From Entamoeba invadens IP1 (taxonomy: Eukaryota; Evosea; Mastigamoebida; Endamoebidae), in NCBI RefSeq assembly GCF_000330505.1, contig NW_004440112.1:59859-123858 (forward strand): a stretch of DNA of 64,000 bases. Reading direction: 5' to 3'. Positions 42,957-54,690 of this stretch are shown piece after piece; within the stretch, counting starts at the first letter, position 1; each line of letters opens with the position of its first letter. Made by a program: the position numbers and the translations under genes. The notes beneath the pieces are model-generated. The model was not told the origin of the DNA and searched no databases. It was given only the letters and a program-made list of their open reading frames with translations.

Positions 42957-44363
42957 ATGAATATCGAATTAACAGTGATTGGTCTTCGAGATTTACACGC
43001 CGACGAACTTCCAATTAATCCTTTTGTCAAGTTTGTTGTAGGAAAGAACTCTTATGAAACGACACTGCGCCGTAACACATTTTATCCAGATTATAATCAG
43101 AAGTTTTATTTTACAGTCTTACCACATACCACACTTTCTTTTAAAATAATGACTTATAATTTCTTTGGCAAAAACACAGAAATTGGCAACATGCAGTGGA
43201 CGATATCTCAGTTGATATTAAATAACACAAGACACGAAACAACTTCAGTATTTCCACGAGGTAAATTTATATTTTCAGTGAAGTGTTTAAAAGGCGGACT
43301 TCCAAATTATATGACTCCATATATTGACCCAAGTATAACATGTTTTCTCAAAATAACAGTTAATAGCATATATGGGACTAGTAGAGCCTTTTTCAATAAA
43401 TTTGGACTTAATTCCGAAAAAACAAAAGCCGTTTATAATAGTTCAAAGGAATTGACAAGCGTCAAGTTTGAAGCCAAAACTTTGACGTATTCGACAAGGG
43501 TTAATGTCAAAAAGATTATTGATAACAACTATCCTACACAGTCTTCAGATATTTTGTCATATTCAGAGTGTTGTTCTATTTATATAGAAGGAAGTGTATG
43601 TGCCTTCATCGACTTTTCCGCGCTCTTCTTTGAAAATATCAATACAGAAAAGTCGATGTCATTAAGTACCGTACAGTACCAAATCCCTGATTTTCGCACC
43701 AATGAAATACAAGACTTGCACATCAGTGGCACCAATGGACTATCTTTTTTCTTGACAATTGAGTGTTTACGTAGTGTCTATCTTCACGTTGATCCCCGTT
43801 TATTACCACCTCCAAACGACTCGCCATCAAACAGAGGTTTTCCTTGTGAAGTTGACATTTTGCAAATTGGTAACATGAACGAGTTATGTAAAAAACATAA
43901 TTTTCTTTTTCCTTCAATTCAATTGGAATATCAAAACGTCCAATATAAAACTTCTTGGATGTTTGAAAAAAGAAATGGAAAGGTTCCAGAAGGGTGGTTC
44001 CAAGGATTCTTAATTCCTATTCTCACTGGTACAACGTTTTGGTTGGAACTCACGTTTAGAAACTATCCAGAGTTTAGGGAGAGAACAGCGTTTAGGGAGA
44101 AATGTGTGTGGCCCGATTTTGAAGGGAAAAATAAAGTAAAATTCGATGTTAATTTACAAACGGTGATGAAAGGCGCTATTCTAAAAATGGAATTTAAACG
44201 AATAAGAGAAGTTTCTGCAACATTTTTGAAAGCTATGGTAAACGGAATACCAAAAATAACAGAGCAACATGAAATAGGTATAAACGAAAAGGAATTAAAA
44301 AGTGATGAAAATCAAGTAGTGGTCGAATCAAAAATAGAGGGATTTTCTCCTTTTTCACATTAA
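42957..44363 (+). CDS. C2-domain protein
   Basis: 468 residues, single exon. Residues 1-110 form a type C2 domain: IELTVIGLRDLHADELPINP, then FVKFVVGKNSYETTLRRNTF, YPDYNQKFYFTV and a final ISQL strand. C2 domains bind membranes, often through Ca2+. The usual loop aspartates are only partly present here, so calcium binding is uncertain. The remaining 350 residues (two further beta-rich regions, about 120-270 and 270-440) match no family I can name, though a second divergent C2-like fold is possible. There is no signal peptide or TM segment, so the protein is probably cytosolic or peripheral. The start ATG follows an AT-rich leader. Confidence 0.75.
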   Translation: MNIELTVIGLRDLHADELPINPFVKFVVGKNSYETTLRRNTFYPDYNQKFYFTVLPHTTLSFKIMTYNFFGKNTEIGNMQWTISQLILNNTRHETTSVFPRGKFIFSVKCLKGGLPNYMTPYIDPSITCFLKITVNSIYGTSRAFFNKFGLNSEKTKAVYNSSKELTSVKFEAKTLTYSTRVNVKKIIDNNYPTQSSDILSYSECCSIYIEGSVCAFIDFSALFFENINTEKSMSLSTVQYQIPDFRTNEIQDLHISGTNGLSFFLTIECLRSVYLHVDPRLLPPPNDSPSNRGFPCEVDILQIGNMNELCKKHNFLFPSIQLEYQNVQYKTSWMFEKRNGKVPEGWFQGFLIPILTGTTFWLELTFRNYPEFRERTAFREKCVWPDFEGKNKVKFDVNLQTVMKGAILKMEFKRIREVSATFLKAMVNGIPKITEQHEIGINEKELKSDENQVVVESKIEGFSPFSH

Positions 44364-44689
44364 AAATATTAGTATTGTTATACATTTCATTATTTTTTTT
44401 AACATTTTTAATACCAATTAAATTAAAAAAGTCACAAAGTTTAATTATTTTATTTGTTGAACACTTTGGAGGGGTGAGTCACTCTGAACACAATAAGGTT
44501 ATCGTTGTCATTTTTTTAAAATTAATTGTAGTATTTTTTCTAATTAATTTGAAAGGAAATTATTTAACCTGCGAATGGTCGCATGTTTTACAAGTTTTTT
44601 TATGAAAAAAATGTGTAAAAATTATTTTAAAAAATAACACACTGCATGAGAAAGCCATGCAACCAATAATAACAATTATAAACAAAAAA

Positions 44690-46798
44690 TCATAAAAACA
44701 AATTAAAATAGATATTTTTGATTGGCTTTATAGGGGAAATTAAACAAATCGCCATTTTTGCCAATAACCAAATAAAATCTAAGTGAGAACTATTTGTATA
44801 AACAGGAAATTTATTTTTAATGTTGATGCAAATATCCCGATATATTACTACCACAAAAATATCAATTTTGATTGTTTTAGAAATCAAATTGATTGATACA
44901 ATTTTTACATTTATAAATTCGGATAGAGTGTTTAAAACAAACATGTCTACCACATGACACACAAATATTTTTTTTACAGAATTTCGTTTTCCTTTAATTT
45001 CTTCTTTACAAATCGCACAATCAGAAGCGGTTTTTTGAATAAAAATGGGTTGTTTAATGTCATTCTTTGTAAATGTTTTCAAAAAATAAATAACAGCTTT
45101 TCTGGATCGTAGATTTAAATGATTCAATTTCCTCTTTTTAACATTGTTAATAATTAAGTGTATCGCGACATTTCCCATAATTTCAATTCTGTTAATTTTT
45201 GTTTGTGATGGTTTTTTGTTGTGTATAATTTGAGATTTCATGATAACGTACAAGTTGTTAAATGCCAGATTTAACATACAGAAAAACAAAGCTAAAGTCC
45301 ACCTTCTTGTTATTTTCTTTGTATCGGTTCTTTTGGTAAGTGAGTCAACTATATCAACTCCTCCCATAAATTTGTTATAATCTATATTAACAGTGGTTCT
45401 ATTTGGTAATCTTTGTGTAGAATATTTCGATCTAATAGTTGGTTTTATTGATACTTTTTCACTTGTATTTACATCCACTTCGTTGGGTTTAGTGCTAGAC
45501 AGTAATAGTACATTTGTTTTCTTATCAATAAAACTCGATAAGTAACTCCCATTTGAACAATGATATGTTACTAAAGACCCATCTGTGCGCTTTCCTTTCC
45601 TTTTCAATTCATTTGGTACTTCCTTCCTTTTTGAATCCAAAGTTCCTATTTTATTTATGCCTCGGCTTGCCAAATATTCATATAATATTTGTGAAGTAAA
45701 ATAACGATCTGTAAATAAAGTATATTCACTTCCCCCAAAAGACTCCATCAATTTAATTACAACGCGTTCGCCCAAACGGTGGACAACTTCTCCGTTGTTA
45801 CGTCCTCTGTATAGAAAGGTATTAAGCACAGCATTTGTTTCTGAATCGACCAACATGAATATTTTAAATCCACATTTAGAAGGCTTGGAAGGCATTGTAA
45901 CTTTGTTTTGGTAATGGCCAAAATATCTGAATGAGTCTTCATCAACACACAACACAGAAGATGGTTTAATTTGTTCGTTCATTTCTTTAAAAACGTCATT
46001 AAATGTTTCTATTATAAATGATATTTTATAATAATTATCCCAATGATATCCATATGTATATATTGGATTCGTTAAACTTTAATATTCATTATTATTGGTT
46101 AAAATGTTTTTATTTGTTGATGTTGTTATATTATGTTGGGTTTCGTATGAATCACTTGAATCATCACTAGATAAATACTGATCATTTTCAGATGAATCAG
46201 ATGAATCACTTGAAGATGAATGAGTGCTTAAACTTGTATCAGAAAAACTTTCTTCGTCAATTTCACTTTTTGAATATTTTCTTTTTGTGTAATTTTCATT
46301 TACAAACATTTCGAATAAATCTTGCGAAACGTGTAAGTCTTCTGCTTTTCTTTTACATAAATTATCAAAGTGAAGATTTCTCAAAATCTGTTTGTATCTT
46401 CTAAGAGACATTGCAAACATATATGCTATTCTTGCAAATTTTCCAAACCAATTATTTCTTTGACTTAATTTAGTATCATTATAAACACCTTGCAATAGTG
46501 AAATACCAATGAATGCAAACATTTCATCTCTGTTGAGATCTTTCCAATTCCGCGTTGTTAAATGTGTTGTGTTATAAATAAAAACGAAAAATTTACCATG
46601 AATATTAGTATATGTTAACAATGTTTCAATAAACCGTGGTGGAAAAATAAAATCAATAAGTTCATCCAATGACATTTTTAAAATCTTATCACTATATTCT
46701 GCACTTCTCGTTGGTCTAACTTGATAACATTTTAACACGTTTCCTAAACTAATTTTGTTGTATTTGTATTTTGTTTCTATACCAACAAGAAAATTCAT
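44690..46798 (-). pseudogene. piggyBac transposase, one nonsense codon and a 3' frameshift
   Basis: The two main ORFs (46079..46798 and 44690..45982) are in the same frame and separated by a single in-frame TAA at 46079..46081. The N-terminal part has a Ser/Asp-rich insert. The core shows the piggyBac motifs VDEDSFRYF with MPSKPSKCGFKIF (first Asp), LFTDRYFTS (second Asp) and YNKFMGGVDIVDSL (third Asp), so all catalytic Asp are present. The C-terminal Cys-rich domain starts CAICKEEIKG, then a run of eight A residues (minus strand, near 44970) shifts the frame. The next Cys/His pairs (CVSCGRHVC, then CKNC) are only in the other frame. The element's TIRs and TTAA sites were not located. Confidence 0.85.
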
Positions 46799-47484
46799 TT
46801 TTTTTCAATATACTCATTAGTAATAATAGTATTTGAGCCTTTTCCTTTTCTTTGACATGTTTTATTAATTGATGGTATCTGTTGTATTGAATTAATTGTA
46901 TTTATATTATGATGTTTATCATCTTCCAATAGAACATTTTCTCCGTTAAATTTTGTGTGAATTTTGTTAATAAAAGTTGTGTATGCAATCGTATTAATCG
47001 TTTTAATGAAAACTTCTAAATTATCGGGATTGTGCATTAAAACAGATCTACAATCTTTGAACATAATCATCATTATGACATAATAACAAACATAAACACC
47101 ACATAAAAGAGATTGTGCCGGCTGTCTACAAAAACGTGTTGCAGTGTAAATATTAAATTCATTATAATCGAGAGTATTAAATATATCTTTTAAATATGAC
47201 ACATAATCAATGTCGTGATAATTTTTCAATGGATTAAATATTATTCATATTTTTTGGCTGTCAACAACAGCTAAAACAAAATGTGTATATTGTAAAATAG
47301 GAATAAAAGTAAGCCTAAAACTCAAAATATTATTTTTGATAATTGTTGTCAAATTTTGTCCACCATGGTTCATCTTTAGAAGAAATGCATTGACTGATGA
47401 AACATAATAATAACCATCACCGCTTTGATTTGAAATGAAATTGTTTATAGTTTCTTCAGTCATCCCCTCGTAATTCATTGTCAA
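46795..47484 (-). pseudogene. Ulp1/C48-like protease next to piggyBac, with a nonsense codon
   Basis: Two same-frame ORFs are separated by an in-frame TGA at 47245..47247. The product is about 228 residues. The C48 order is visible: THFVLAVVDSQK (His), then IIFNP after the stop (Asn where Asp is usual) and QPAQSLLCGVYVCYYV (Gln and nucleophile Cys). The gene ends at 46795 and the piggyBac ATG begins at 46798, so the two overlap by four bases (ATGA) on the same strand. Such tight coupling implies co-mobilisation or co-expression. The similarity to the protease at 22636 is at motif level only. Confidence 0.6.
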
Positions 47485-48349
47485 GTTTTTTAGTTGAAAA
47501 CTGATGTTTTTAGATTAATTACTAAAAACATTCTAATTTATATTCATTTTTGTCGTGTAACCAGCAATTTATGTTTATGGTATCCACAATTAAAATATAT
47601 AAGTATAATTTACATAGTTATTAAAAATAATTTTGTTTTTAAAATGTAACAATATTATTTTACTTAAAAATGCATTTCTGTTTGGAAAACAATCAAATAC
47701 ATAATAATAATAATATTATATTTTTACCGTAACAAATATATTTTTAATGTTATTATTTATAATATTGTCACCTATTTATATTTAAAATTTACACATTTGT
47801 GTAGTAAAAAATGCATTACTTAGTCATGCATATCAAGCTTACAAGGGGTATTACGATATTGTCGCTCTGACTTTTGTAAAACTTTTATTAATAAATATAA
47901 GTTACTAGAAACTATTATAATAAATAAAAACTGAAATAGTTTTTGGTGTTTTTGGTTTGAAATAATTAAACTATATAATAATTTATATAAATTAAAAATT
48001 AACTATTAAAAGTTTTGCATAAGGCAAAGTTCTACATAAAGCAGAGTAACCATACTATATTTAATTATTATTAATCAATTATAAACAGCCAATTGGAATC
48101 AATAATAATAACTTACATTCGAAGCACTTTCATTGAAAATATTAGAAAAAACACCAATTATCATATTAAATATAATTAATTTGATCATTTCTGCAATTTT
48201 ATTACCAAAATTTTAATGTTGGACCGAACAAGGCAAAAGCAAGATGGTCATCTTCCCCACTATTTTTACTTGAAAGCATAATAATTTCAAACATCTTCGA
48301 ATCATTTAAACCTAAAACTCCAATATATCTTGATATTACGTTTATTTGA
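47485..48349. other. Intergenic region upstream of the secreted-protein gene
   Basis: About 860 bp of AT-rich DNA between divergent genes. The right end of the piggyBac-type element presumably lies here, but I could not identify a TTAA-flanked terminus. No gene is visible. Confidence 0.45.
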
Positions 48350-49672
48350 ATGGAGTGTATTATTTTGCTGCTTATTGTACTTCTATCACACTGCTCTGCA
48401 GCTTCTTCGACTGCAAACAAGATGGACATTTGCCTTGTCAAAACCAAATACGTTGACACGCACGGCCAGAAGCCCACCAAACTATTTAAAGTGAATCGTG
48501 GGGTAGTTTACGAAACAATAGAAAACAAAAAATTTTGTTATTATTATGTTTCCACTGTCTACAAAAACACATCAAAGTGCTTTGATGATCAGTACGTGTG
48601 GTCTGGCTTAGACGACGCCTCCACAGCTGGTGGCAAAATATTATTTGACGAAATGAATGCGACTGAAATGAAGCAAAGACTCTACTTTTCCTACTTCCCA
48701 TTAAATGGTGATATGAACAACATGATCACTTTTAAAATCGAATATGTCGACTTCCAAGAGAAAGGAGAAGATGGCTCAGAAATCAAGTTTAGTAACATTG
48801 CGAGACAACTTGACTTAATAATTACAACAAATTTCAATTTAGTAGTTTTACTTGGGATGACTGTGGACTATGGAAAAGGCTTAACAGGAGCCGTTTGCTT
48901 CTGTTATGTCGTTGATAAGACCAAAACGGCGTATGTGACTTTCGACACCAAATACTTCGATTTCCTCACAACGATCTCCGTCGATAATTTCAAGAACGTT
49001 GCGATTAGTGGGAATGACATCTTAGTTGGCTCTCCAAAGTCGCGGGACGACCTCACAGCTGATATTTCACAGAACGTCTTTATTATGACTGTCGTCGATG
49101 TCCCGTCCAAACCGGAGTTCCCAGTGACTTTGTCTTCGCCAACTGTCATCCCACCACAAAAAAGGAATCTGTTCCAACTTGGTGGTGGCGTTGGACATTC
49201 GAACAAATACGCGTTTATTGCAGACCCTTTTCTTGACAGGGGTGTTGCATACGTCGTCAGAAAAGTCGATGGGACGACTCTCGATTTAAAGGCTACGCTC
49301 AATCCGTTCCCGCGGTGGGGAAGTTACCAAAAATTTGCACTGTATATGGCAGCGTTTAATAACGCGGATGATACAACTGACTTGTTCGTTGCGGCGCCAA
49401 CAGCGTGGATTCATGACAATGTCAGAAAAGTCCAAAAAGAGGGCAGAAAAACAAGTGAATATATTGGTGTCATCTACCACTTCGTTATTGTAGATGACAA
49501 AACTTGCGAAACTAAAGGATACTACGTCGTACAGAACGATGAACAAAGTGGAATTATGAACTCTACAATTAGTGGAATGGTCAAATGGAACGACTTGGTC
49601 TTTGTGACACTCGAAAATTACGACGGAATATATAAACTCGGCTGCGACCAAAATATTACTCTTCAACTCTGA
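48350..49672 (+). CDS. Secreted protein with degenerate FG-GAP-like repeats
   Basis: 440 residues with a clear signal peptide (MECIILLLIVLLSHCSAAS). The first half contains a Cys pair and several NxT/S sites. Three segments resemble beta-propeller blades of the FG-GAP type: NVAISGNDILVGSPKSRD, then GGGVGHSNKYAFIADPFLDR, and FALYMAAFNNADDTTDLFVA. Each has the pattern of hydrophobic strand, G/N turn and A/G-x-P. There is no TM segment or GPI-type tail, so it is probably secreted or vacuolar. Codon use is GC-richer than the flanks. No family name can be given securely; the propeller is an inference. Confidence 0.75.
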   Translation: MECIILLLIVLLSHCSAASSTANKMDICLVKTKYVDTHGQKPTKLFKVNRGVVYETIENKKFCYYYVSTVYKNTSKCFDDQYVWSGLDDASTAGGKILFDEMNATEMKQRLYFSYFPLNGDMNNMITFKIEYVDFQEKGEDGSEIKFSNIARQLDLIITTNFNLVVLLGMTVDYGKGLTGAVCFCYVVDKTKTAYVTFDTKYFDFLTTISVDNFKNVAISGNDILVGSPKSRDDLTADISQNVFIMTVVDVPSKPEFPVTLSSPTVIPPQKRNLFQLGGGVGHSNKYAFIADPFLDRGVAYVVRKVDGTTLDLKATLNPFPRWGSYQKFALYMAAFNNADDTTDLFVAAPTAWIHDNVRKVQKEGRKTSEYIGVIYHFVIVDDKTCETKGYYVVQNDEQSGIMNSTISGMVKWNDLVFVTLENYDGIYKLGCDQNITLQL

Positions 49673-49763
49673 TGTTTTGATTGGTGTGAACTAAAAGGTA
49701 CTATTTTTATTAATTTTTTAATTATTAAATTATACTGTACAAGTAATTGGATTAATCACAAAC

Positions 49764-49888
49764 CAGAGGTTTCCAAAATAATTATTGCCGAAAACGTGGT
49801 ATTATAACGTACAAATTTATAAAAAAAATACAATTTGGTTATGAAATGGTGACGTGGGTTATTAGGATTGGGATTTTGAAAACCTCTG
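49764..49888. repeat. hAT-type MITE, 125 bp, second copy
   Basis: Ends CAGAGGTTTCCAAAAT and, in reverse complement, CAGAGGTTTTCAAAAT. The interior is shared in inverse orientation with 38878..39016. It lies 91 bp after the stop codon of the secreted-protein gene. A target duplication is not clear. Confidence 0.7.
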
Positions 49889-50294
49889 ATTTACAATTTT
49901 CTTATGTTTTAATAGTTAATTCTAATAGTTTAAAATAATATAAATAAAACAAATAATTTTATGCTAAATAGTTAAAAATAGTTAAAATATAGTTAATTAA
50001 ATTAGTTTAAAATAATAAAATTAAAAATAATAAATCAATATTACAGTCAGCCGAATCAACCTTCTGCAACGAAACAGCTTTCTGCGGATTGTTTTTCAAA
50101 AATAACCATAATTAATAACAATTCAAACCATTTTTAATAGTATTTTTTCGAGTTCAAATAAATATATTTTTATCCACAGGATTTTATTAATACACCTTCT
50201 GCAGTATATAATTGGTCTTATAAATATCAAAAAGTAAAAAAAAAAATAAAACCAAACTAAAAACGAACAGTACTCAGTTAACAAACAAATTAAA

Positions 50295-50575
50295 CATAGA
50301 CACGGAGCCAGACAACATTCTCGTGTTTTCAATTGATTTTAGTTACGAAGTAATAGCAAAATTGACCGACTTTAGAGATGTAAATGTGTTGATGACTAAC
50401 ATTGCATTTACTTAAATAGTTGGTACACCAACATATATGGCGCCTAATGTGTTAAACATGGAGATGAACAAAAAATGCAGATATTTTTTTGGCATGACGT
50501 TATTAGAATGTGTAACGTGGAAAGACCCATTCCAAAGGAACAGTTTATGTTTGGATGAATATTGTCAACTTTTTT
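50295..50575 (+). pseudogene. TMK kinase C-lobe relic
   Basis: Translation gives EPDNILVFSIDFSYEV, then KLTDFRDVNVLMTNIAFT, a stop, then GTPTYMAPNVL and FFGMTLLECVTWKD. This follows the TMK catalytic loop to the F helix, with DFG as DFR and APE as APN. A 1-nt loss in the HRDIK region and an in-frame stop make it non-functional. It lies just left of the hAT element. Confidence 0.75.
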
Positions 50576-50723
50576 GAAACTGAAAAGGTTGCTAAATTTA
50601 AAGGACTACACTTGATGTTGTAGATGATATGCGGTACCACAACGTTTATAAATGAATAAAAATTAAAAATTGTTTTTACTAAATTAGATAATATTAACAC
50701 TTTTTAATTATTTTGAATTATAA

Positions 50724-51764
50724 CAGGGGCCTCCAATTTAGTATATTTTTGACAAGGGTTACTTATGAAAAATAATAGTAAAAAAATTGGAAAAAAACAG
50801 AGCTAAAAAACTAAGCAAAAATTACCGTATTTGACCAAGATCAGATTATTAACATAAATTTAAAAATTTATAAATAAATCAACAAAACAATGATTATAAG
50901 TTTATTGTTATTTTAAATTATTTACATGAGTACTTTTGTATTTAGATAACAGTTTTATTATAGATAATAAAATAAAGAACTTAAAAAAATAAAATGAAAC
51001 GCTCCAGTATATCATGTAACCAGCATCGATATATCAAAAAATTGGTAACAGTCTACTTTCTAAACAATTACAAACAGATGAATTTGGACAGTTGGACGAT
51101 TTTTGTGAATTGGCAATGAACTTCGACGATTACATTACAACAAAAATCCTCTTAATTTAAATACTGTATATCTCCGGGATGAAATTAATAAACTCAGAGG
51201 AGCTCCGGATCTTGAGGCTTTTCTTCGAAAGACTCTGACAAAAAAAGGTGGTACTGACACGACGTTTAAATCCTTGGGATCTAAGTTCGTCTTTGGACTT
51301 ACTTGATAATGCACCATTTTTGAAAGTGGATCAAAACTTTACTGTTTATTAGCGATGCTTCTTGCAATGTCACCCACCACTGCTATATGTGGATCCAGTT
51401 TTTCTTTACTGAAAAGATACAACAAAAACAATTTTGCTCACAATTCGTTGCGAGCGAGAATATACGTCAAAGACAGAGCTATCAATAAAATGGAACTATT
51501 ATAAATTTAGTAATTTTTATGTTTTGTTTAACAATAACATTTAACTGATGTTTTTAATAATTATTTTGAAATTACTTAACACTATCTTGTTTATTTTAAA
51601 GTGGCTTCACAAAACTTCTGTTTTAAAAGCCATCTTTTTAAAAATGCTGATAATAATATGTTTTATTAATAATATAAATAATTTTCAATTTAAAGATGCC
51701 ACGTTTTATGAATTTGCCACGTTTACAGTTTTTATGACAAGGGTTTTGAAAAAGGAGGACCCTG
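50724..51764 (+). mobile_element. hAT transposon, internally decayed (1.04 kb)
   Basis: The ends are inverted repeats: CAGGGGCCTCC (50724-50734) and, in reverse complement, CAGGGTCCTCC (51754-51764), of the CAGNG type of hAT elements. The interior holds a transposase remnant. The usual 8-bp duplication cannot be seen because the right end directly abuts a mariner element. Confidence 0.65.
51343..51504 (+). pseudogene. hAT transposase C-terminal (dimerisation) fragment
   Basis: The frame ending at 51504 reads MSPTTAICGSSFSLLKRYNK and then SLRARIYVKDRAINKMELL. This matches the conserved hAT C-terminal dimerisation region, in which an SFS-x-LK-R core follows a Pro-x-T/S-x-A motif. Upstream sequence is frameshifted and only fragments are readable, so it is a relic. 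Confidence 0.65.
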
Positions 51765-53584
51765 GTCCAGCATAATTAATAAATAGACCATGCAAAAAAT
51801 ATTAATACCATCACAAATAATTTCAATATTATAGTTTTTATATTTCATTCACAAAAATAAATAGACGCACCACAAACTTATATGTTCAAGTCATTTAGAA
51901 TTATTAAAGTTTTTTCTGAATTATTTTACTTTCAACAAAAAAATAAAAATCAACATTAAAACTATAAAAAACAATGAACCGAACATCAGCGAATTATGTT
52001 GATCTCACAGACACAGGTGCACGGGCTGACTATATACAGTTGGCGCCTACACCTCTACCTGGTACTCCGCTTCAATCATTTGCAACCCAACCATTCATCC
52101 CGCCTTCAATACAACCAAATCCAAGATGAAGACCAAAGAGATTTGGGCCAGAACATTCAGAACACCGAAAGCACCAATACACCAAAATTGGTTTGAAACT
52201 CAAGCAACTGTTTGTTGAAGAGTCTAGGAAGAAACCTGACCAGAAACCCGAAGATTTTTTCACAGACCATTGGAATACCTATTCACAACTGCACCGCTTT
52301 GTTGACGAAGTTGAGGAAAGGGGAAAGTATATATCCTTTGAACCATTACAACCACAAAAGCCGCATTACTCCTTTCATTCACCTTGTTAAGCAGCATCTC
52401 AAAAAATTCGGCGACATCTTCCATTGAGAAAACCAGAAGGAAAATGGTTGAAGTTGTCATAGTTGAAGGAATCAAAAACATGGAGGATGTAGAGTTTGTA
52501 GATGTTTCCACTCTTTTGATATCAACGTAAAGATATAGGCGTTTGAAAGAAGATGAAACTAACCACAACCCATTTGAAGAAGCGTTATTAGAAGCAGAAA
52601 TGGCCGTTCCATCCGAATCAACCTTTTTAAGAATGGTCAATGGACAAATCAAAGGAGAAGAATTCAAGTATTTTCCTTCTCTTTCCTTTAAGAGAGTAAC
52701 TAATAGAGGGCCAAACGCAAACACGGAGGAAAACAAAGAAAACGCATCGCAGCTGTCAATGAATTAAACGGGAAACTGAACGCAGGATATACATGGGTTT
52801 GTGTAGATGAAACTGCCTGGACAATCGTATGTACATCAGTGTATGGGTGGAGCGAGGTTGGGCAGAAGTGTTTCTTGACAAAATTAAAAAACGGAATGCG
52901 TCTTTATTGCACTACAGCGATTGATAGTGGAGGAATGTCTTATTGTGACTTGGTTTATGGTTGTAACGATAAACGGGTTTACAATGCATACTTCAAAAGA
53001 CTTATTTCAAGATATGACGAGGCGGGAATACGGGTGGTTTTTTGGTGCGATAACTGTAAAATACACAAAGACATGGAAGATATAATCGAAAATACAAACC
53101 ATTGTGTGGTCTTCAATGCAGCTTACTCACCAGAAATGAACCCAATAGAGAATGTCTTTGGTTTCTGGAAGAGAAGAGTCGAAGATAAAATCAGAAAGTG
53201 GGTTGACCTTGAAAATCTAGTCACTCAAATTAAAGAAAGTTTCGAAGAGTTGCAAGTTCATGAAGTTAATGCTACAATGCAAAGATGTAGAAATGAAGTT
53301 TGGAGAAAGGTGTATGCTCGAGAGGATCTTTAAACAAATTCCACTTTAATAGTTTTTTATAACATTTTATAGAGAAATAATATTTTTTTGGTTTAAATAT
53401 TTTTATTTTTTTGTTGAAAGTAAAATAATTCAGAAAAAACTTTAATAATTCTAAATGACTTGAACATATAAGTTTGTGGTGCGTCTATTTATTTTTGTGA
53501 ATGAAATATAAAAACTATAATATTGAAATTATTTGTGATGGTATTAATATTTTTTGCATGGTCTATTTATCAATTATGCTGGAC
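51765..53584 (+). mobile_element. Tc1/mariner transposon with about 185-bp inverted repeats
   Basis: The left end (GTCCAGCATAATTAATAAAT) is repeated at the right end in reverse complement with one change in the first 25 bases. The match then continues nearly perfectly for about 185 bp (51765-51951 and 53400-53584). The right end is followed by TA. The left end has no TA because it touches the hAT right end at 51764. Confidence 0.8.
51974..53333 (+). pseudogene. Tc1/mariner (DDE_3) transposase with stop and frameshifts
   Basis: From the ATG at 51974 the frame meets TGA after PSIQPNPR (near 52128). It then resumes and shifts near 52350-52400 and again near 52730. The catalytic core is intact from 52770 to 53333: WVCVDET (first Asp), VVFWCDNCKIHK (second Asp) and NAAYSPEMNPIENVFGFWKR (Glu). 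By my count 32 residues separate the second Asp from the Glu, against the usual 34 of Tc1/mariner. The enzyme is not translatable as one protein. Confidence 0.8.
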
Positions 53585-54004
53585 TAATAATTGTAGGTGG
53601 TGTTTAATTAAAATATGTGACGAAACAATTTATTTTTTGACTAAATAATTAATAAACTGACTTAATAATTATTGAAAATGGTGGGAATCGAAAACCCAAT
53701 GAATAACACTTTACTTATTGTAAATAGTAAAAAACCTAATTAAAAAACATTTTAATACAAAATGTTATTTCAACTTGAAATTTAGTTTTTCACTGTTGTT
53801 TTTGTAAAAAATAAAACATAAAAATTAACTTACACATTTTGAGAAAGTCACTTTACAAAAATTAAATGTTATTTTATTTATATTTTTGAAGAAAGTCAGA
53901 AGTGAATCGACCACTTCTTGTATAGTTCTTTTTCTTTTTGGATGTTGTTTCCAACACATTTTAATTTATTCAAATAGCATTTCTGGAATAATCTTATTAT
54001 TTTA
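53585..54004. other. AT-rich spacer between mariner and TMK pseudogene
   Basis: About 420 bp of low-complexity AT-rich sequence with no coding or repeat signal that I can support. Confidence 0.4.
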
Positions 54005-54690
54005 GTTGTTTACCTGTTGTTACAAATTCTGTTATTTTCCAAAGAAATATATTTTTTTGATAAGATAAGCATCTTTCCAACTGAATGCTCCAAACACAGT
54101 GAAAGCAAATGAATAACAATTTACACTTTTTGTTTATTTTTTATTGATCAAAATTACGGGAGCTATATTACTGGGAGTACCTCTACCCTTTGTGAATAGT
54201 CATCAAAATATTGATATTATTACTTGATCTAAAGTCAGTTAGTTTGGCGTTTGATATGTCGTGCAAATTCAACGAAAACATAAGAAAGTTGTCTGGTTTG
54301 ATGTCTCTGTGTAAGATGCCATTTTCATGTAAATATTAAATACCCTTGGAAGGTCTAACATTATTATAAGTCTAATTTGGTAAAAGGACATCTCGTAACT
54401 TGGACAATTGGTAACTTCAACATAAAGTTCAAAAAATATATTTTTCGATGTTTTATTTTTATTTTTTTTATTAATTTTTTTCTCGGCAAAAAATATTTAA
54501 GTATCCATTAAAAATAAAAAACCAAAATTGTTATTCAGAAAAAGTTTATAAATTTTTACATGTTTTTTTAAATTCACAACATAAAAAAATTATAATATAA
54601 TTATCATTTAACAATTAAAACCAAATAATATTAAATTGTTAATTTTTATTATTTATCAATGCAAAAAACTAATTATTATTTAATAATCAA

